This document shows positions 50,761 to 60,374 of a stretch of DNA of 64,000 bases, in pieces. Location: positions 1 to 64,000 of the forward strand of contig CAKZKD010000018.1 of NCBI GenBank assembly GCA_937121175.1, given 5' to 3'. The translations under genes and the position numbers were made by a program. This DNA comes from an uncultured Flavobacteriales bacterium. GTDB taxonomy: Bacteria > Bacteroidota > Bacteroidia > Flavobacteriales_G > Salibacteraceae. Positions within the stretch are counted from its first letter, which is position 1. Each line of letters starts with the position of its first letter. The notes beneath the pieces are model-generated. The model was not told the DNA's origin, did not search any database, and saw nothing but the letters and a program-made list of their open reading frames with translations.

Positions 50761-53613
50761 CTATTTATTTATTACAACTCTATTTGTAGAAGAGGTTTCA
50801 TCATTTGCCAATGTCAGATAATAAACACCTGCAGAAAGATGGCTAGCATCAATGTTTATTTCATTTTCAAATTCTGGAATTGTACCGTTCATTTTTTGCC
50901 TTCCTAATTCATCAAATAATCTAAAACTGTTGAACGCCGAATTTTGCCCATCAAAGCTCACCCTGAAAATCCCGGAGCTTGGGTTAGGGTATGTGTTTAT
51001 AGAAATATCCTGAACATCAAACTCACTAATTGATGTGGTGTCAATGGCTATACGTTTTGAGCTAGTGACTTCAGCACCAAAAACTCCACTTCCGTAGGTT
51101 GCTATTGCCAAATAATTATCCGAATCTCTTGAATCCATTTTCTCGACAATAGCATTACCAATTAAATCAGGTGATTGATGCGTCCACTTAGTATCAAGAC
51201 CCGCTAAAGAATCTGTACCGTACAACCCCGTGCTTGTTCCCACAAAATAACCATCGCCATCAGCTGTACTAATAATTGCAGCACAACGAACCGATGGTCC
51301 ATTTCCAACTCCTAGCGCAGTAGCTGGGAATCCATCAGGAAGTTCATCTTCAAGGTTACCCGCAATTGGTTGCCAAGAATCACCACCATCTTCAGAATAG
51401 AAAATACTGTATGCGTTATAATTCGAGAAGGTTACCATTATTTTATCGGCATCATCAGGGTGTATAGCAAAGTCGCTGACGTACCGACCAACTATAACTC
51501 CAGAAATAGCAGCTAACTCAGTAGTTACAGGTGAAGCTTCATTTGCTTTTTCAACGCGATACATTTTACCTAAGGTTGTACCAATATACAATCTATGCTC
51601 AGGGTTTTTTCGTGAACAAACCATGGCACTAATTCTTCCTGGGAAGGCAAAGGGAATAGTGGACCAATCAAAACGAGGAGAGTTTGAATTGTTTAATACC
51701 ACTCCATTCAAATTGGAAAATTTCCTGATTTTTGCAGGTCCATTGGCGGCATCCTTGTATTGCATGTACATAATATTGTTATTCGAATAATCAACAACAA
51801 AAGGGTTAATAAAGTCATAATTTACAGAGCGATTGGTTTGATCAGTAACCTGTTGTTCAAGCCTAGCGCTAGCAATATTTTCACCGCTTCCATTTATCGA
51901 GGCTTTTATAGTTCGTCCGAATTGGGAGGACATATAATAATACCCTACACCTGCAGAGGAAGTGTTATCTTCTACATAACAATATGACCCATCAGATAAC
52001 ATAGGGTCAGTCCAACCTTTGCTGACATTCGAACTGTTGGTAAACTGAGTACCATTATCTTGAAGTCCCCCTACAACCACATCATTTTTTGTAACGTGAT
52101 CAATTGCTACGGTGTAGAATTGCGAAGTGTAATATCCTTTATTTGCGAAAGTCCAATCTACTTTAGCCGCTCTAAGGTTTTGAGTTTTAGAAATTCCGCC
52201 GTCTGAAGCTGAAAATGCTTCACTAGGATTATTTAATTGAAAAACTAAATTGTGTTGATCAGGGTGATGATTGGGGTATCTGTATTCTCGGACACTAGGT
52301 AAAGGGTTAGCAGGATTATAACCCCCGATTTGAACCGTATTGTTAGAGTTTAAAAATCCATTTGATGAACGAAAGAGATTAGTTCCTCCGATATACACGT
52401 AATCCGCGTTAAAAGGATCAACTTTTATCATCATGTTATAATTTCCTTGCGAATCAAAGGTGTAATACGCATTATTGTCACTAGGAATATTGGAACTTAA
52501 GTTATTCCAAGTACCTCCAAGTCCAGAGCCATCTCCACTTCTGTAATTATACTTAAACAGGCTGTTATATTCTGTGGCGGCCGACCCAGGGTCAGAAGCT
52601 GCTCCACTCCCTGGAGTTCTTGCAAGGAAATAAATTTCATTTTCTCTTGATTGAGAAAAATCAAACACAATTCGCTCATAATTCGAAGGCCAAGTTTGGC
52701 CAGTAATATTAACCCAATTATCACCATCGGTTGAACGGTAAATACCAGGAGCAAGTTGGCCAAAGCTTTTGCCAATTGCTGCATACACTATGCCTGTAGA
52801 AGTAACTTTAACATCTGTGTAATGCACATTGGATGAATTTGTTGAACCCAATGTTTGCGTCCACGTATTTCCACCGTCAATGCTTTTCATAATAGCCCCA
52901 TTGGCTGCAACGTACACTTCATCTTGGGATAAATTGGAGGCGTCAACGGCTACATTCCATATCACTCCCCAATAATTAGGTTCTGCAACCTTTTCCAAAA
53001 CTGTTTCAGATAATTGAACCCATGTTTGCCCTTTATCTGTTGACTTAAACATTCCTTCTCCGTACATCTGAACTCCGTCAGAACCAACATTTATTGATCC
53101 TCTTCCCTCTCCAGTTCCTATGTACCATGTACTTTCTTTACCAGCTCTTACATCTTGCGCGATACATGTTACCGAAAGAGCTTGACTAGTTGAGGTGACT
53201 CTTTTCCATGTCCCTGCAAAATCCTCAGACTTCCATAAGCCACCACTAACTCCTCCAGCAAATAAACGGGCAGCGTTAGTTTTGTCAATAGCTAAGGCCC
53301 TAGTTCTACCACCTACATTATCAGGGCCTCTGCGCACAAAGTCTAGTGAGTCTCTGCCTTCATTTCGCGATGCTGAATTAATTGCAGAAGGAATAGTTTT
53401 GGCAAACGCAAGTTCTTTATTTCTTATTCCATGGGGAACTTCGCCAGTTGCAGGATCAACAATCCTCTCTTTTAACCAAGCTGTTCTTGCAGCTTTATTT
53501 GAAATTTTTAGCGTGTTTTCTTCTCTCGATTCGGGAGATTCAATCAAAAATATCCCCGTTACAGCAAAAGCTAGCAACGGTATTGTTATCCTTAAAGCTT
53601 TTAAATTATTCAT
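50761..53613 (-). CDS. Large T9SS-exported beta-propeller (sortilin/BNR-like) protein
   Basis: A signal segment (about 1-22) and a pro-region (ARTAWLKERIVDPATGEVPHGIRNKELAFAK) lead into repeats of the Asp-box/BNR type (GGVSGGLWKSEDFAGTWKRVT, MFKSTDKGQTWVQ, KSIDGGNTWTQ). These form a VPS10/sialidase-like beta propeller of about 750 residues. The last ~75 residues are a type A type IX sorting domain (INTYPNPSSGIFRV, ending GVYYLTLANDETSSTNRVVINK). It is therefore secreted or attached to the cell surface by T9SS. The ligand is unknown. It is a paralogue of the 54049 gene. Confidence 0.88.
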   Translation of the reverse strand: MNNLKALRITIPLLAFAVTGIFLIESPESREENTLKISNKAARTAWLKERIVDPATGEVPHGIRNKELAFAKTIPSAINSASRNEGRDSLDFVRRGPDNVGGRTRALAIDKTNAARLFAGGVSGGLWKSEDFAGTWKRVTSTSQALSVTCIAQDVRAGKESTWYIGTGEGRGSINVGSDGVQMYGEGMFKSTDKGQTWVQLSETVLEKVAEPNYWGVIWNVAVDASNLSQDEVYVAANGAIMKSIDGGNTWTQTLGSTNSSNVHYTDVKVTSTGIVYAAIGKSFGQLAPGIYRSTDGDNWVNITGQTWPSNYERIVFDFSQSRENEIYFLARTPGSGAASDPGSAATEYNSLFKYNYRSGDGSGLGGTWNNLSSNIPSDNNAYYTFDSQGNYNMMIKVDPFNADYVYIGGTNLFRSSNGFLNSNNTVQIGGYNPANPLPSVREYRYPNHHPDQHNLVFQLNNPSEAFSASDGGISKTQNLRAAKVDWTFANKGYYTSQFYTVAIDHVTKNDVVVGGLQDNGTQFTNSSNVSKGWTDPMLSDGSYCYVEDNTSSAGVGYYYMSSQFGRTIKASINGSGENIASARLEQQVTDQTNRSVNYDFINPFVVDYSNNNIMYMQYKDAANGPAKIRKFSNLNGVVLNNSNSPRFDWSTIPFAFPGRISAMVCSRKNPEHRLYIGTTLGKMYRVEKANEASPVTTELAAISGVIVGRYVSDFAIHPDDADKIMVTFSNYNAYSIFYSEDGGDSWQPIAGNLEDELPDGFPATALGVGNGPSVRCAAIISTADGDGYFVGTSTGLYGTDSLAGLDTKWTHQSPDLIGNAIVEKMDSRDSDNYLAIATYGSGVFGAEVTSSKRIAIDTTSISEFDVQDISINTYPNPSSGIFRVSFDGQNSAFNSFRLFDELGRQKMNGTIPEFENEINIDASHLSAGVYYLTLANDETSSTNRVVINK

Positions 53614-53620
53614 CTAATTT

Positions 53621-54049
53621 CTACAATTTAGTGTATAAACTTACCGTATAAACCATTTCGCCTTTCACTTCACCAGTAGGCTCAATAACTGCGCTGATTC
53701 GTGTTCCGGTTTTTAATTTTGGTAAATCATACATGAGACCAGTATGAGTTGTACTGTCCGCACCATTAGTACCAAATGAAAAGTAGGTCAAAATTTTATC
53801 ACCAACCTTTAAATCATTTTGGTACGACTGACCCAACTCCTTAACTTCACTTATTTTTAAATATGCCATGCAAGATGAAGAACCGCAACCCGTGTTGTTT
53901 TCGAGTTCTCCAACTTGAAGATCTACTTGAGCAACTACTACTGCTTCATTTCTAGAAGCTTTTATTTCTGGAAGGTTGGTAGATTTGGTAGATTCACACC
54001 CTAAAAAGGACAAAATAAGAGTAAGTACAATTGTTGTTTTTATCATCAC
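53621..54049 (-). CDS. Small lipoprotein between the two propeller genes
   Basis: The lipobox LSFLGC (Cys18) makes it a lipoprotein. The ~120-residue mature domain has CGSSSCMAYLKISEV and a glycine-rich strand pattern; two Cys in CGSSSC could form a disulfide or bind a metal. No family is recognised. It overlaps the stop of the upstream propeller gene by one base (54049), and the downstream propeller gene starts 7 bp later. The three are one transcript. A role as partner in surface display is inference. Confidence 0.7.
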   Translation of the reverse strand: MMIKTTIVLTLILSFLGCESTKSTNLPEIKASRNEAVVVAQVDLQVGELENNTGCGSSSCMAYLKISEVKELGQSYQNDLKVGDKILTYFSFGTNGADSTTHTGLMYDLPKLKTGTRISAVIEPTGEVKGEMVYTVSLYTKL

Positions 54050-56763
54050 TAAAGCTTAATAATCTTTTTAGTCACCTGTTTGTTATCCGCAGAAACTTGA
54101 ATAAAATAAGTACCTGGAGCTATACCATCAAGGTTTACTTCAAAACTCCCGTTTATGTTTTCGTAACTAACAGGAATTAATTTACCGCGAAAATCAAATA
54201 CGTTAAGTTTTACTGCTTCTGGATAATCCGAATCAATTTTCACAAAATCTCTAACCGGGTTTGGAATTATGGTTACACTAAATTCTTTTTCAGAATCAAC
54301 TCCTGTGGGATCAGGAGCTTTCAACGATTCTACATTAGCCGAGAATACTCCTTGCCCATGCGTTGCAATTGCTAATCGCCCATCCGATTTTCGGAATTCA
54401 ATAGCGGTAACAACATTATTTGCAATAGAAGCCTCTCCAATTTTATCCCAAACCGTATTCATCGAATCAAGGTTAAGAGCACCATACAAACCTACGCTTG
54501 TGCCCACCAAAAGCCAGGTTCCTTCTTCAAGTTCCACAAATTTCGCCACTCTGCACGATGGACCATCATTTATTTGCATCAATTGTGGAGGCACGCCAGG
54601 TTGAATTTTCCCTTCTAAATTTCCGGAAACATTCTGCCAATCTTCTCCAGCATTTTCAGAGTAAAATACACTGTAAATGTTATAATTCGAAAACACAACA
54701 ACAACTCTATCTGCATTGGCAGGGTCTGCGGCAATTGAAGAAACAAATCCATTTCCACTTGGAATTTTTATACTCTTCGATGTGTAATTGCTGTTTGCGC
54801 TATCTATTCGGAACAAACCACCTGAATTTGTACCAATATATACTCTGTTGGCTGGTGAAACACTTGCTTCGATAGCGCTGACTGTTCCCGACAAACCTGA
54901 GATTGTCATTTTATCCCAGGTATTGGGAGGTTTTTTTGCAAATTGATTATTTATTGGAAACTGACCTATGTCTAAGCATCGATACAAATTTGAACCGTTT
55001 GGCAAATACAGAATTCGATCGTCATTAGGGTCAACAGTATAAGGATTAATAAACAAATAATCACTTGGGACCTCAGGGTCGATGCGTTCAAAACCAGTAC
55101 GAATTCCATTAGCATCTACTTCTACTTTCACAATTCCGTCTTGTTGTTTTGCTGCAACAAATTGGTTGGCATGATTCAAAAAATGACAGTATGCGCCGTC
55201 ATAATCCACCGGCATTGTCCAATCGTTTCCGGTAACGTCTGAACTATAAAGTGTACCGTTATCTTGCAATCCCCCAATAATTTCAGTTGAACCCGGAGCA
55301 TCCGGAATTGCCAATGTATAAAACTGGGTGGTTACGTAACCATTGTTCAATGATTCCCAGACAATAGCTGTATCGTATAGATTTCTTGTCAAATGAATTC
55401 CTCCATCAGATCCCGTCATCATAATATTACTGTCAGTTGGGTGAAAAACCAGAACTTGTACATCAGGATGGTGATTTGGATAAATTTGATACAACGGTGT
55501 ATCAATTTTATGGTAATAGCCACCAGCAAATTTTGAAGATTGGGTCGCAAAACCATCTTCACTGATGTTTAAGTTAATTCCAGCGAGGGCCACCAAATTA
55601 CTATCATAAGGCGAAACTTTAATATCCATACAATATCCTCCTTGCGCATAATAGTCATCAAACGGCCAAGGTCCATGCGGAAGCATGTTTGAAATATTCT
55701 CCCAGTTCCCGCCAACACCAGAACCATTGCCAGAAATGTAAGTGTATTTGTAAAGTGAATGGTAACTAGCCCTTCCTAAAAACTCGCTACGAAGTCCCTT
55801 TCCATCAGTATTATAAAGCACGTACATTGAATTTTCATTTTGAGGATTAAGGCCAATTATTCCACGACCTAAAACTGATTCTGGCTTCCCAATTAGGTTG
55901 AAAGTTATACCATCAACGCTTCTAAACAAACCGCCACTCCCTAAATTACCACCAAATGCAGCGTACCAAATTCCATCCGAAGTCTGCACTAGGTCAACTT
56001 CTTGACCCCCAAATCTATTTCCAGACACGTTTTTCCACGATGCGCCTTGGTCCTCACTTCTATAAATTCCTGAATGGCTAGCAAGCAATAAAATTGTTTG
56101 GGTGGATTGATTATCGACCAAAATTTTCCATGTTAAATCTAAACTATCGTTTCTCTGCGGAGAATCATTAATGAACGAACCTAGTCTATTCCATGTTTCT
56201 CCATTATCGTTTGATGCCAAAACACCATCGCCACCAAAATGCGCTGAGAAATTTGCAGCTCCTTGCGACGCTCCTGTTGGCTCACCCGTGCAGGCATACC
56301 AATTATTTTCTTCACCTTGCCTTGGGTCTTGATGCAACCAAGAAATTGAAATATTGTGCTCGGGAGTAGTTACAAGTTTCCAGGAATTGCCTTGGTCTGT
56401 AGATTTCCAGATCCCACCTGATGCAGCACCTGCAATTATAATATTCGAGTTTTTTCTATCGAAGGCTAGTGCTCTAGTTCGGCCTCCAATATTATTAGGA
56501 CCAACATTCTTCCATTCAACACCATCGCTCCTAGAACCAACCGGAAAAGTATTTCTGGCAAAGGCTAAATCTTTATGTCGAATATTGGCAGGAACCTCAC
56601 CGGTAGAGGGGTCTTGTAATTGCATTTTCCACCAGGTTGAACTTGGCTTTTCTGGAATAACGGATTGCCTTTTTATGAACTCGGTTCTTTTTTGTATTCC
56701 ATCGAATAACAGAAAAAACTGGAGCAAACTAAGCCCTAAAATAAGTCCCCTTTTAAAATTCAT
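54049..56763 (-). CDS. Second T9SS-exported beta-propeller protein
   Basis: The same plan as the 50761 gene: signal segment, pro-region with STWWKMQLQDPSTGEVPANIRHKDLAFAR, Asp-box repeats (GIWKSTDQGNSWKLVT, ASNDNGETWNRLG, GIYRSEDQGASWKNVS, ENAGEDWQNVSGN) and a C-terminal sorting domain (TIIPNPVRDFVKID, ending VTKKIIKL). The shared 'DP-TGEVP--IR-K-LAFA' pro-region shows common descent. The two proteins have diverged well beyond recent duplication. A TAAATTTG box ends eight bases before the ATG at 56763. Confidence 0.88.
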   Translation of the reverse strand: MNFKRGLILGLSLLQFFLLFDGIQKRTEFIKRQSVIPEKPSSTWWKMQLQDPSTGEVPANIRHKDLAFARNTFPVGSRSDGVEWKNVGPNNIGGRTRALAFDRKNSNIIIAGAASGGIWKSTDQGNSWKLVTTPEHNISISWLHQDPRQGEENNWYACTGEPTGASQGAANFSAHFGGDGVLASNDNGETWNRLGSFINDSPQRNDSLDLTWKILVDNQSTQTILLLASHSGIYRSEDQGASWKNVSGNRFGGQEVDLVQTSDGIWYAAFGGNLGSGGLFRSVDGITFNLIGKPESVLGRGIIGLNPQNENSMYVLYNTDGKGLRSEFLGRASYHSLYKYTYISGNGSGVGGNWENISNMLPHGPWPFDDYYAQGGYCMDIKVSPYDSNLVALAGINLNISEDGFATQSSKFAGGYYHKIDTPLYQIYPNHHPDVQVLVFHPTDSNIMMTGSDGGIHLTRNLYDTAIVWESLNNGYVTTQFYTLAIPDAPGSTEIIGGLQDNGTLYSSDVTGNDWTMPVDYDGAYCHFLNHANQFVAAKQQDGIVKVEVDANGIRTGFERIDPEVPSDYLFINPYTVDPNDDRILYLPNGSNLYRCLDIGQFPINNQFAKKPPNTWDKMTISGLSGTVSAIEASVSPANRVYIGTNSGGLFRIDSANSNYTSKSIKIPSGNGFVSSIAADPANADRVVVVFSNYNIYSVFYSENAGEDWQNVSGNLEGKIQPGVPPQLMQINDGPSCRVAKFVELEEGTWLLVGTSVGLYGALNLDSMNTVWDKIGEASIANNVVTAIEFRKSDGRLAIATHGQGVFSANVESLKAPDPTGVDSEKEFSVTIIPNPVRDFVKIDSDYPEAVKLNVFDFRGKLIPVSYENINGSFEVNLDGIAPGTYFIQVSADNKQVTKKIIKL

Positions 56764-56771
56764 TAAGCAAC

Positions 56772-56779
56772 CAAATTTA
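56772..56779 (-). promoter_or_regulatory. -7 box TAAATTTG for the propeller operon
   Basis: TAAATTTG on the minus strand ends eight bases before the ATG at 56763, so only a few bases of leader are expected. Confidence 0.45.
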
Positions 56780-56797
56780 AGGCTAATAACTTAAAGA

Positions 56798-57763
56798 TTA
56801 CGTTCGATTTTTTTGCTTCTCAAGAAAGTCCTGTAGGCGGGTTTCTAATTTTTCGTAATGATGAATATTTTTCACATTCAAATGAGTGGAACCATCCCGG
56901 TAAGTTGTGTATGCTGGTTTAAACTTAGCGTTAAAAACAATATCGTTTTTAGTGTATGAAAACCGAGAATGAACCACCTGACTAAATGAATCATCAAACC
57001 CTTTAAGTAAGACCAAAACCTCTGGGTTCAGTTTCATTATTTCCGTTGGCGATTTCCCATAAAATGGGCTTTCACTGTCAATCGGGTGGACAAGTGTCCA
57101 ATTCAATGGAAAAAAATCTATTGCAGAAATATCCAATTTCAACCTAGCGTAGGTTCTTCGGTATTCGCCATTAATCTCTTTTGTTGTAGCCAAAAGCAAT
57201 TTCGCTTCCATTTCCATTAATACATTATTTCGCATGTTCACCGCTCTAAACATTAGGCTATATCCATCATTAAAAGGACATAACAAAATATTTTTACTGT
57301 ACATAATAATAGCAGATGGCTTTGCAAATCGCCCGTACAAGACCCCCGTTGCAATAGAGAAGCTCATGAAACCTACCAAGGCTTGAAAAGATGCAATTAC
57401 ATTTACACCTATACCCACTGGTGCCAGTCCACCATAGCCAACAGTGGTAAAAGTTTGAAAACTAAAGAATAAGGCCGTTAAGAAATCACTACCAAATTTG
57501 TGAGTTCGATAGCCTTGAATTCCTTCAACTCCAATTGCCAAGTATGCAAAAGCGAACAATGCATTAGTTACCAAATAGGCAACAAGTAGTATGGAAATAA
57601 ATTGCGCCCAACTTATATTCAAAAAGAACTGATATAAGTGCCGAATCGCTGGCCCTAAACCTTTACGATAGATATTGAACGAACCGTCAGGATTAATTAT
57701 CCGTTGAGTTTGCTTATCGTATTTTTCTCCAAGACCTGGATCGCTTACGTGAGAATCAGCCAT
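56798..57763 (-). CDS. KirBac-type inward-rectifier potassium channel
   Basis: The 321-aa protein has the two-helix pore of Kir channels. The outer helix is about residues 55-78. The pore helix and selectivity filter read SFQTFTTVGYG (TVGYG at 107-111), and the inner helix is about 118-145. The C-terminal ~170 residues form the cytoplasmic immunoglobulin-like gating domain (FRAVNMRNNVLMEMEAKLLLAT, NWTLVHPIDSESPFYGKSPTEIM), which is characteristic of Kir and not of KcsA. It moves K+ across the inner membrane. It has an exact leaderless-type box upstream and lies 45 bp after the response regulator. Confidence 0.92.
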   Translation of the reverse strand: MADSHVSDPGLGEKYDKQTQRIINPDGSFNIYRKGLGPAIRHLYQFFLNISWAQFISILLVAYLVTNALFAFAYLAIGVEGIQGYRTHKFGSDFLTALFFSFQTFTTVGYGGLAPVGIGVNVIASFQALVGFMSFSIATGVLYGRFAKPSAIIMYSKNILLCPFNDGYSLMFRAVNMRNNVLMEMEAKLLLATTKEINGEYRRTYARLKLDISAIDFFPLNWTLVHPIDSESPFYGKSPTEIMKLNPEVLVLLKGFDDSFSQVVHSRFSYTKNDIVFNAKFKPAYTTYRDGSTHLNVKNIHHYEKLETRLQDFLEKQKNRT

Positions 57764-57767
57764 AAAT

Positions 57768-57797
57768 CAAATATAGAAGAATAGAAATGCTAAACAA
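57768..57797 (-). promoter_or_regulatory. Leaderless-type promoter of the Kir channel gene
   Basis: TATATTTG (plus 57768-57775) ends four bases before the ATG at 57763. A TTG (plus 57795-57797) lies 19 nt upstream, so both promoter elements are present. This is the best supported of the five leaderless cases. Confidence 0.65.
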
Positions 57798-57808
57798 GCG
57801 TAGTACAA

Positions 57809-58513
57809 TTAACCCATCTTTTCGGTTAGCCGAAAACCTACTCCATGAACATTTTCAATTTGTATAGTTCTATCATGAGAAAGATATTTTCGCAAACGAC
57901 TGATAAAAACATCCATACTTCTACCTAGAAAATAATCGTTTTCCCCCCAAACTAATTTTAGAGCAACTTCTCGCTCAAGCACATTTTCTTTGTGAATAAA
58001 AAGCAACCTTAGTAGTTCTGCTTCCTTAATTGTAAGATCAGATTCGATAGTATTAGCGTTGAGCTTTAAATTTTTGTAATCAAATTTAGAATTACCCAAT
58101 TCGAAATGCTCTTTTCCCTTAACTTCATCAATCAAACGTTTGGTTGATCGCTTTAAAATTGCATTGATTCTGGCAACAAGCTCTTCAAATTCGAATGGTT
58201 TTGTGAGGTAATCATCGGCACCTGCGCAAAAACCTTCCACCTTATCGGCAATCATGCTTTTGGCTGTTAGGAATAAAATGGGTACATCGACATTAATCTT
58301 CCGTATGTCAGAAGCTAATGTAAAACCATCTTTTTTTGGCAGCATAACATCCAATACACAAATATCAAAATGACCATCGTAAAAAGACTCAAACCCCGCC
58401 AAACCATCTTTGCACAACGTGACTTTGGCACCGGCATCTACCAAATTATCTTTTATTACAAACCCTAGGCTTGCATCATCCTCCACTAGTAAAATAGACT
58501 TTCCTTCAATCAT
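57809..58513 (-). CDS. OmpR/PhoB-type response regulator
   Basis: The receiver domain (about 1-120) has the acidic pocket (LLVEDDASLG), the phosphoacceptor Asp in ICVLDVMLPKKDG and the Lys in YLTKPFEFEEL. The C-terminal winged helix (about 135-232) ends VENVHGVGFRL. It overlaps the histidine kinase gene by eight bases, so the pair works as one two-component system. The Kir channel gene just downstream is a possible target, which is inference. Confidence 0.95.
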   Translation of the reverse strand: MIEGKSILLVEDDASLGFVIKDNLVDAGAKVTLCKDGLAGFESFYDGHFDICVLDVMLPKKDGFTLASDIRKINVDVPILFLTAKSMIADKVEGFCAGADDYLTKPFEFEELVARINAILKRSTKRLIDEVKGKEHFELGNSKFDYKNLKLNANTIESDLTIKEAELLRLLFIHKENVLEREVALKLVWGENDYFLGRSMDVFISRLRKYLSHDRTIQIENVHGVGFRLTEKMG

Positions 58514-59786
58514 CGCTTTTCGGAATTTTTAAAATAAAGGTGCTTCCTCCTTCAGTATTTTTTTCAACACTAATATATCCGTTGTGCAGTTCCATAATGA
58601 CGTTCACATAGTACAAACCCAAACCAAATCCTTTTACATTGTGCAAGTTACCAGTGGGCACGCGGTAGAATTTGTCGAATACATATTTAATATCTGACGA
58701 TTTTAGCCCAATTCCATTATCGGATATTTCCACTTTGACATCAGATTTTGTCTCATCAACACGAATTTCAACCTTTGGTTGTTTTTCACAATACTTAATT
58801 GCGTTATCAATTATATTGCTGAATACGTTATACATGTGCACTCTATCTGCCCTAACCGAGACATTAGCTACCCTGTAATCTGTTGCAATAACTCCATTAT
58901 TCTCTTCTACAATAGTTCTAAAAGTGGAAACGTTATCGTCTATAATATCAATTAAATTACAAGACTCAAACTTCATTTCTACCCTATCCCTATCCAATGA
59001 TGCAATTTGCAGCACCTTCTCCACCTGCAATTGCAGGCGTTCGTTCTCTTTTTTAATAATTTCAGCATAGCTACGAATACGTTCGGGTTGATTTTCAATT
59101 CCGGGTTTTAATAGAACATTTGTAGATAAATTAATGGTTGAAATTGGAGTTTTCAACTCATGAGTCATGTTATTGATGAAATCATTCTTGGTATCTCCTA
59201 ACCTTTTTTGTTTAAGAATAATATTAATGGTGTAAGCGAAGAACGCAGCTAGCACTAGTAACAATAAAGAAGAAAAAATCCAAAAATTTAATCGAGCAAT
59301 AACCATGTCGGTTTTATTAGAAAAATAAACCGAAAAGTAGTGTCCATCGTCGCTACGCCAATTAATGACTGTGGATGGAGTTTCTTTTTCAACAGCGTTA
59401 CCTTGGTCAATTTTAACCGCTTTTGTAAACACAACGGAGTCATTAAAGCAATTGTACAGATTGTACTCAAAATCTAGGTTAACTTCTTTTTTTCTAAACT
59501 CCTGAGACAACAAAACTTCTACATAATCTGGGTCTGGATTCTCATTGGTTTTAACAATAAACGTCTGCTCTTCAACCTGTTTTACAGGGTCCAGCAAAAG
59601 AGTTTCATCTCCTTGGTGTTTTTGAATTGCCCTTGAAACCTGCACCAATGCTTGGGTAATATCATAGTTCAATTGCGTTACTTGAAGCTGGTAGGCTCGC
59701 TTAATCCAAATCAATTGTACCGACACGATGCCAATCAGTAAAATGGTAGCGATTACAATCACTAAACGTATCGTGGAATTTTTCAC
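58506..59786 (-). CDS. Sensor histidine kinase
   Basis: Two membrane helices (about residues 5-27 and 168-190) flank a ~140-residue periplasmic sensor of unknown type. The H-box is NNMTHELKTPISTINLS, and the ATPase domain has the N-box NIIDNAIKYCEKQPKVEI, the G1 box VEISDNGIGL and a G2 box KGFGLGLYYV. It phosphorylates the response regulator it overlaps. The start is GTG at 59786; a near-consensus TAGATTTA box is four bases upstream. The signal may relate to ions or envelope stress. Confidence 0.93.
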   Translation of the reverse strand: MKNSTIRLVIVIATILLIGIVSVQLIWIKRAYQLQVTQLNYDITQALVQVSRAIQKHQGDETLLLDPVKQVEEQTFIVKTNENPDPDYVEVLLSQEFRKKEVNLDFEYNLYNCFNDSVVFTKAVKIDQGNAVEKETPSTVINWRSDDGHYFSVYFSNKTDMVIARLNFWIFSSLLLLVLAAFFAYTINIILKQKRLGDTKNDFINNMTHELKTPISTINLSTNVLLKPGIENQPERIRSYAEIIKKENERLQLQVEKVLQIASLDRDRVEMKFESCNLIDIIDDNVSTFRTIVEENNGVIATDYRVANVSVRADRVHMYNVFSNIIDNAIKYCEKQPKVEIRVDETKSDVKVEISDNGIGLKSSDIKYVFDKFYRVPTGNLHNVKGFGLGLYYVNVIMELHNGYISVEKNTEGGSTFILKIPKSDD

Positions 59787-59894
59787 GGGATAAATCTAAT
59801 GCCAAATGTGTGGAAGGCTACGAAAGTTTAACATCGATTTATAAAAAAAACTTTTCGTGTGACAAGCATCATATATCTGCTAACCAAAGGAGCG

Positions 59895-59902
59895 TAAATT
59901 TG
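59895..59902 (+). promoter_or_regulatory. -7 box TAAATTTG for the copper-handling locus
   Basis: TAAATTTG ends 12 bp before the ATG at 59915. No -33 TTG is evident. The 128-bp gap is a divergent promoter region with the histidine kinase. Confidence 0.45.
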
Positions 59903-59914
59903 TTATAACAAAGA

Positions 59915-60295
59915 ATGTTAACACGAATAATTGCCATATCACTTTTATCATTTGGAGTTTTTTTCTCCGGAAAAAACGTTGCAATTATGGCTAATTATGC
60001 AATTGATTTTGAATACATCAGCGAAGTTTTATGTATCAACAAAAACAAACCAAAATCTAAGTGTAACGGGAAATGCCACCTTGCAAAACAACTAAAAGCG
60101 AACACTCCCATTTCCTCAAACGAACCGGTTAAAGCAATAAATGTAGAAGTTGAATTTTTATTTTACTTCTTTAGTGAGCAAAATATGGAAGAAAGTCCAT
60201 TTTGGACCACAAGTCAAAATACATTTCCAGATTTAAAAGAGAATGTTCTTTTTCGATGTGACAAAATACCCGTCCCTCCCCCACTCTATTCATAA
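59915..60295 (+). CDS. Small exported Cys-rich protein of a metal locus
   Basis: A hydrophobic start (about residues 1-25) precedes CINKNKPKSKCNGKCHLAKQL, a Cys-His cluster seen in small Bacteroidota proteins encoded beside metal-related TonB receptors. The Cys and His could bind Cu(I) or another soft metal. The C-terminal half is ordinary and ends PVPPPLYS. It is the first of three genes running into the TonB-dependent receptor. The metal is inferred from the neighbours. Confidence 0.65.
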   Translation: MLTRIIAISLLSFGVFFSGKNVAIMANYAIDFEYISEVLCINKNKPKSKCNGKCHLAKQLKANTPISSNEPVKAINVEVEFLFYFFSEQNMEESPFWTTSQNTFPDLKENVLFRCDKIPVPPPLYS

Positions 60296-60374
60296 GGTTA
60301 CGCCAACTTCCAGCCTATTTTTTTATTTAATCCGCACTTGATTCTGTATGAATCAATGCACATACCTTATTAAT

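Noticed and set aside
51760-54875. Plus-strand ORFs over the propeller genes
   Set aside because: They are shadows in other frames of two clearly coding T9SS proteins.
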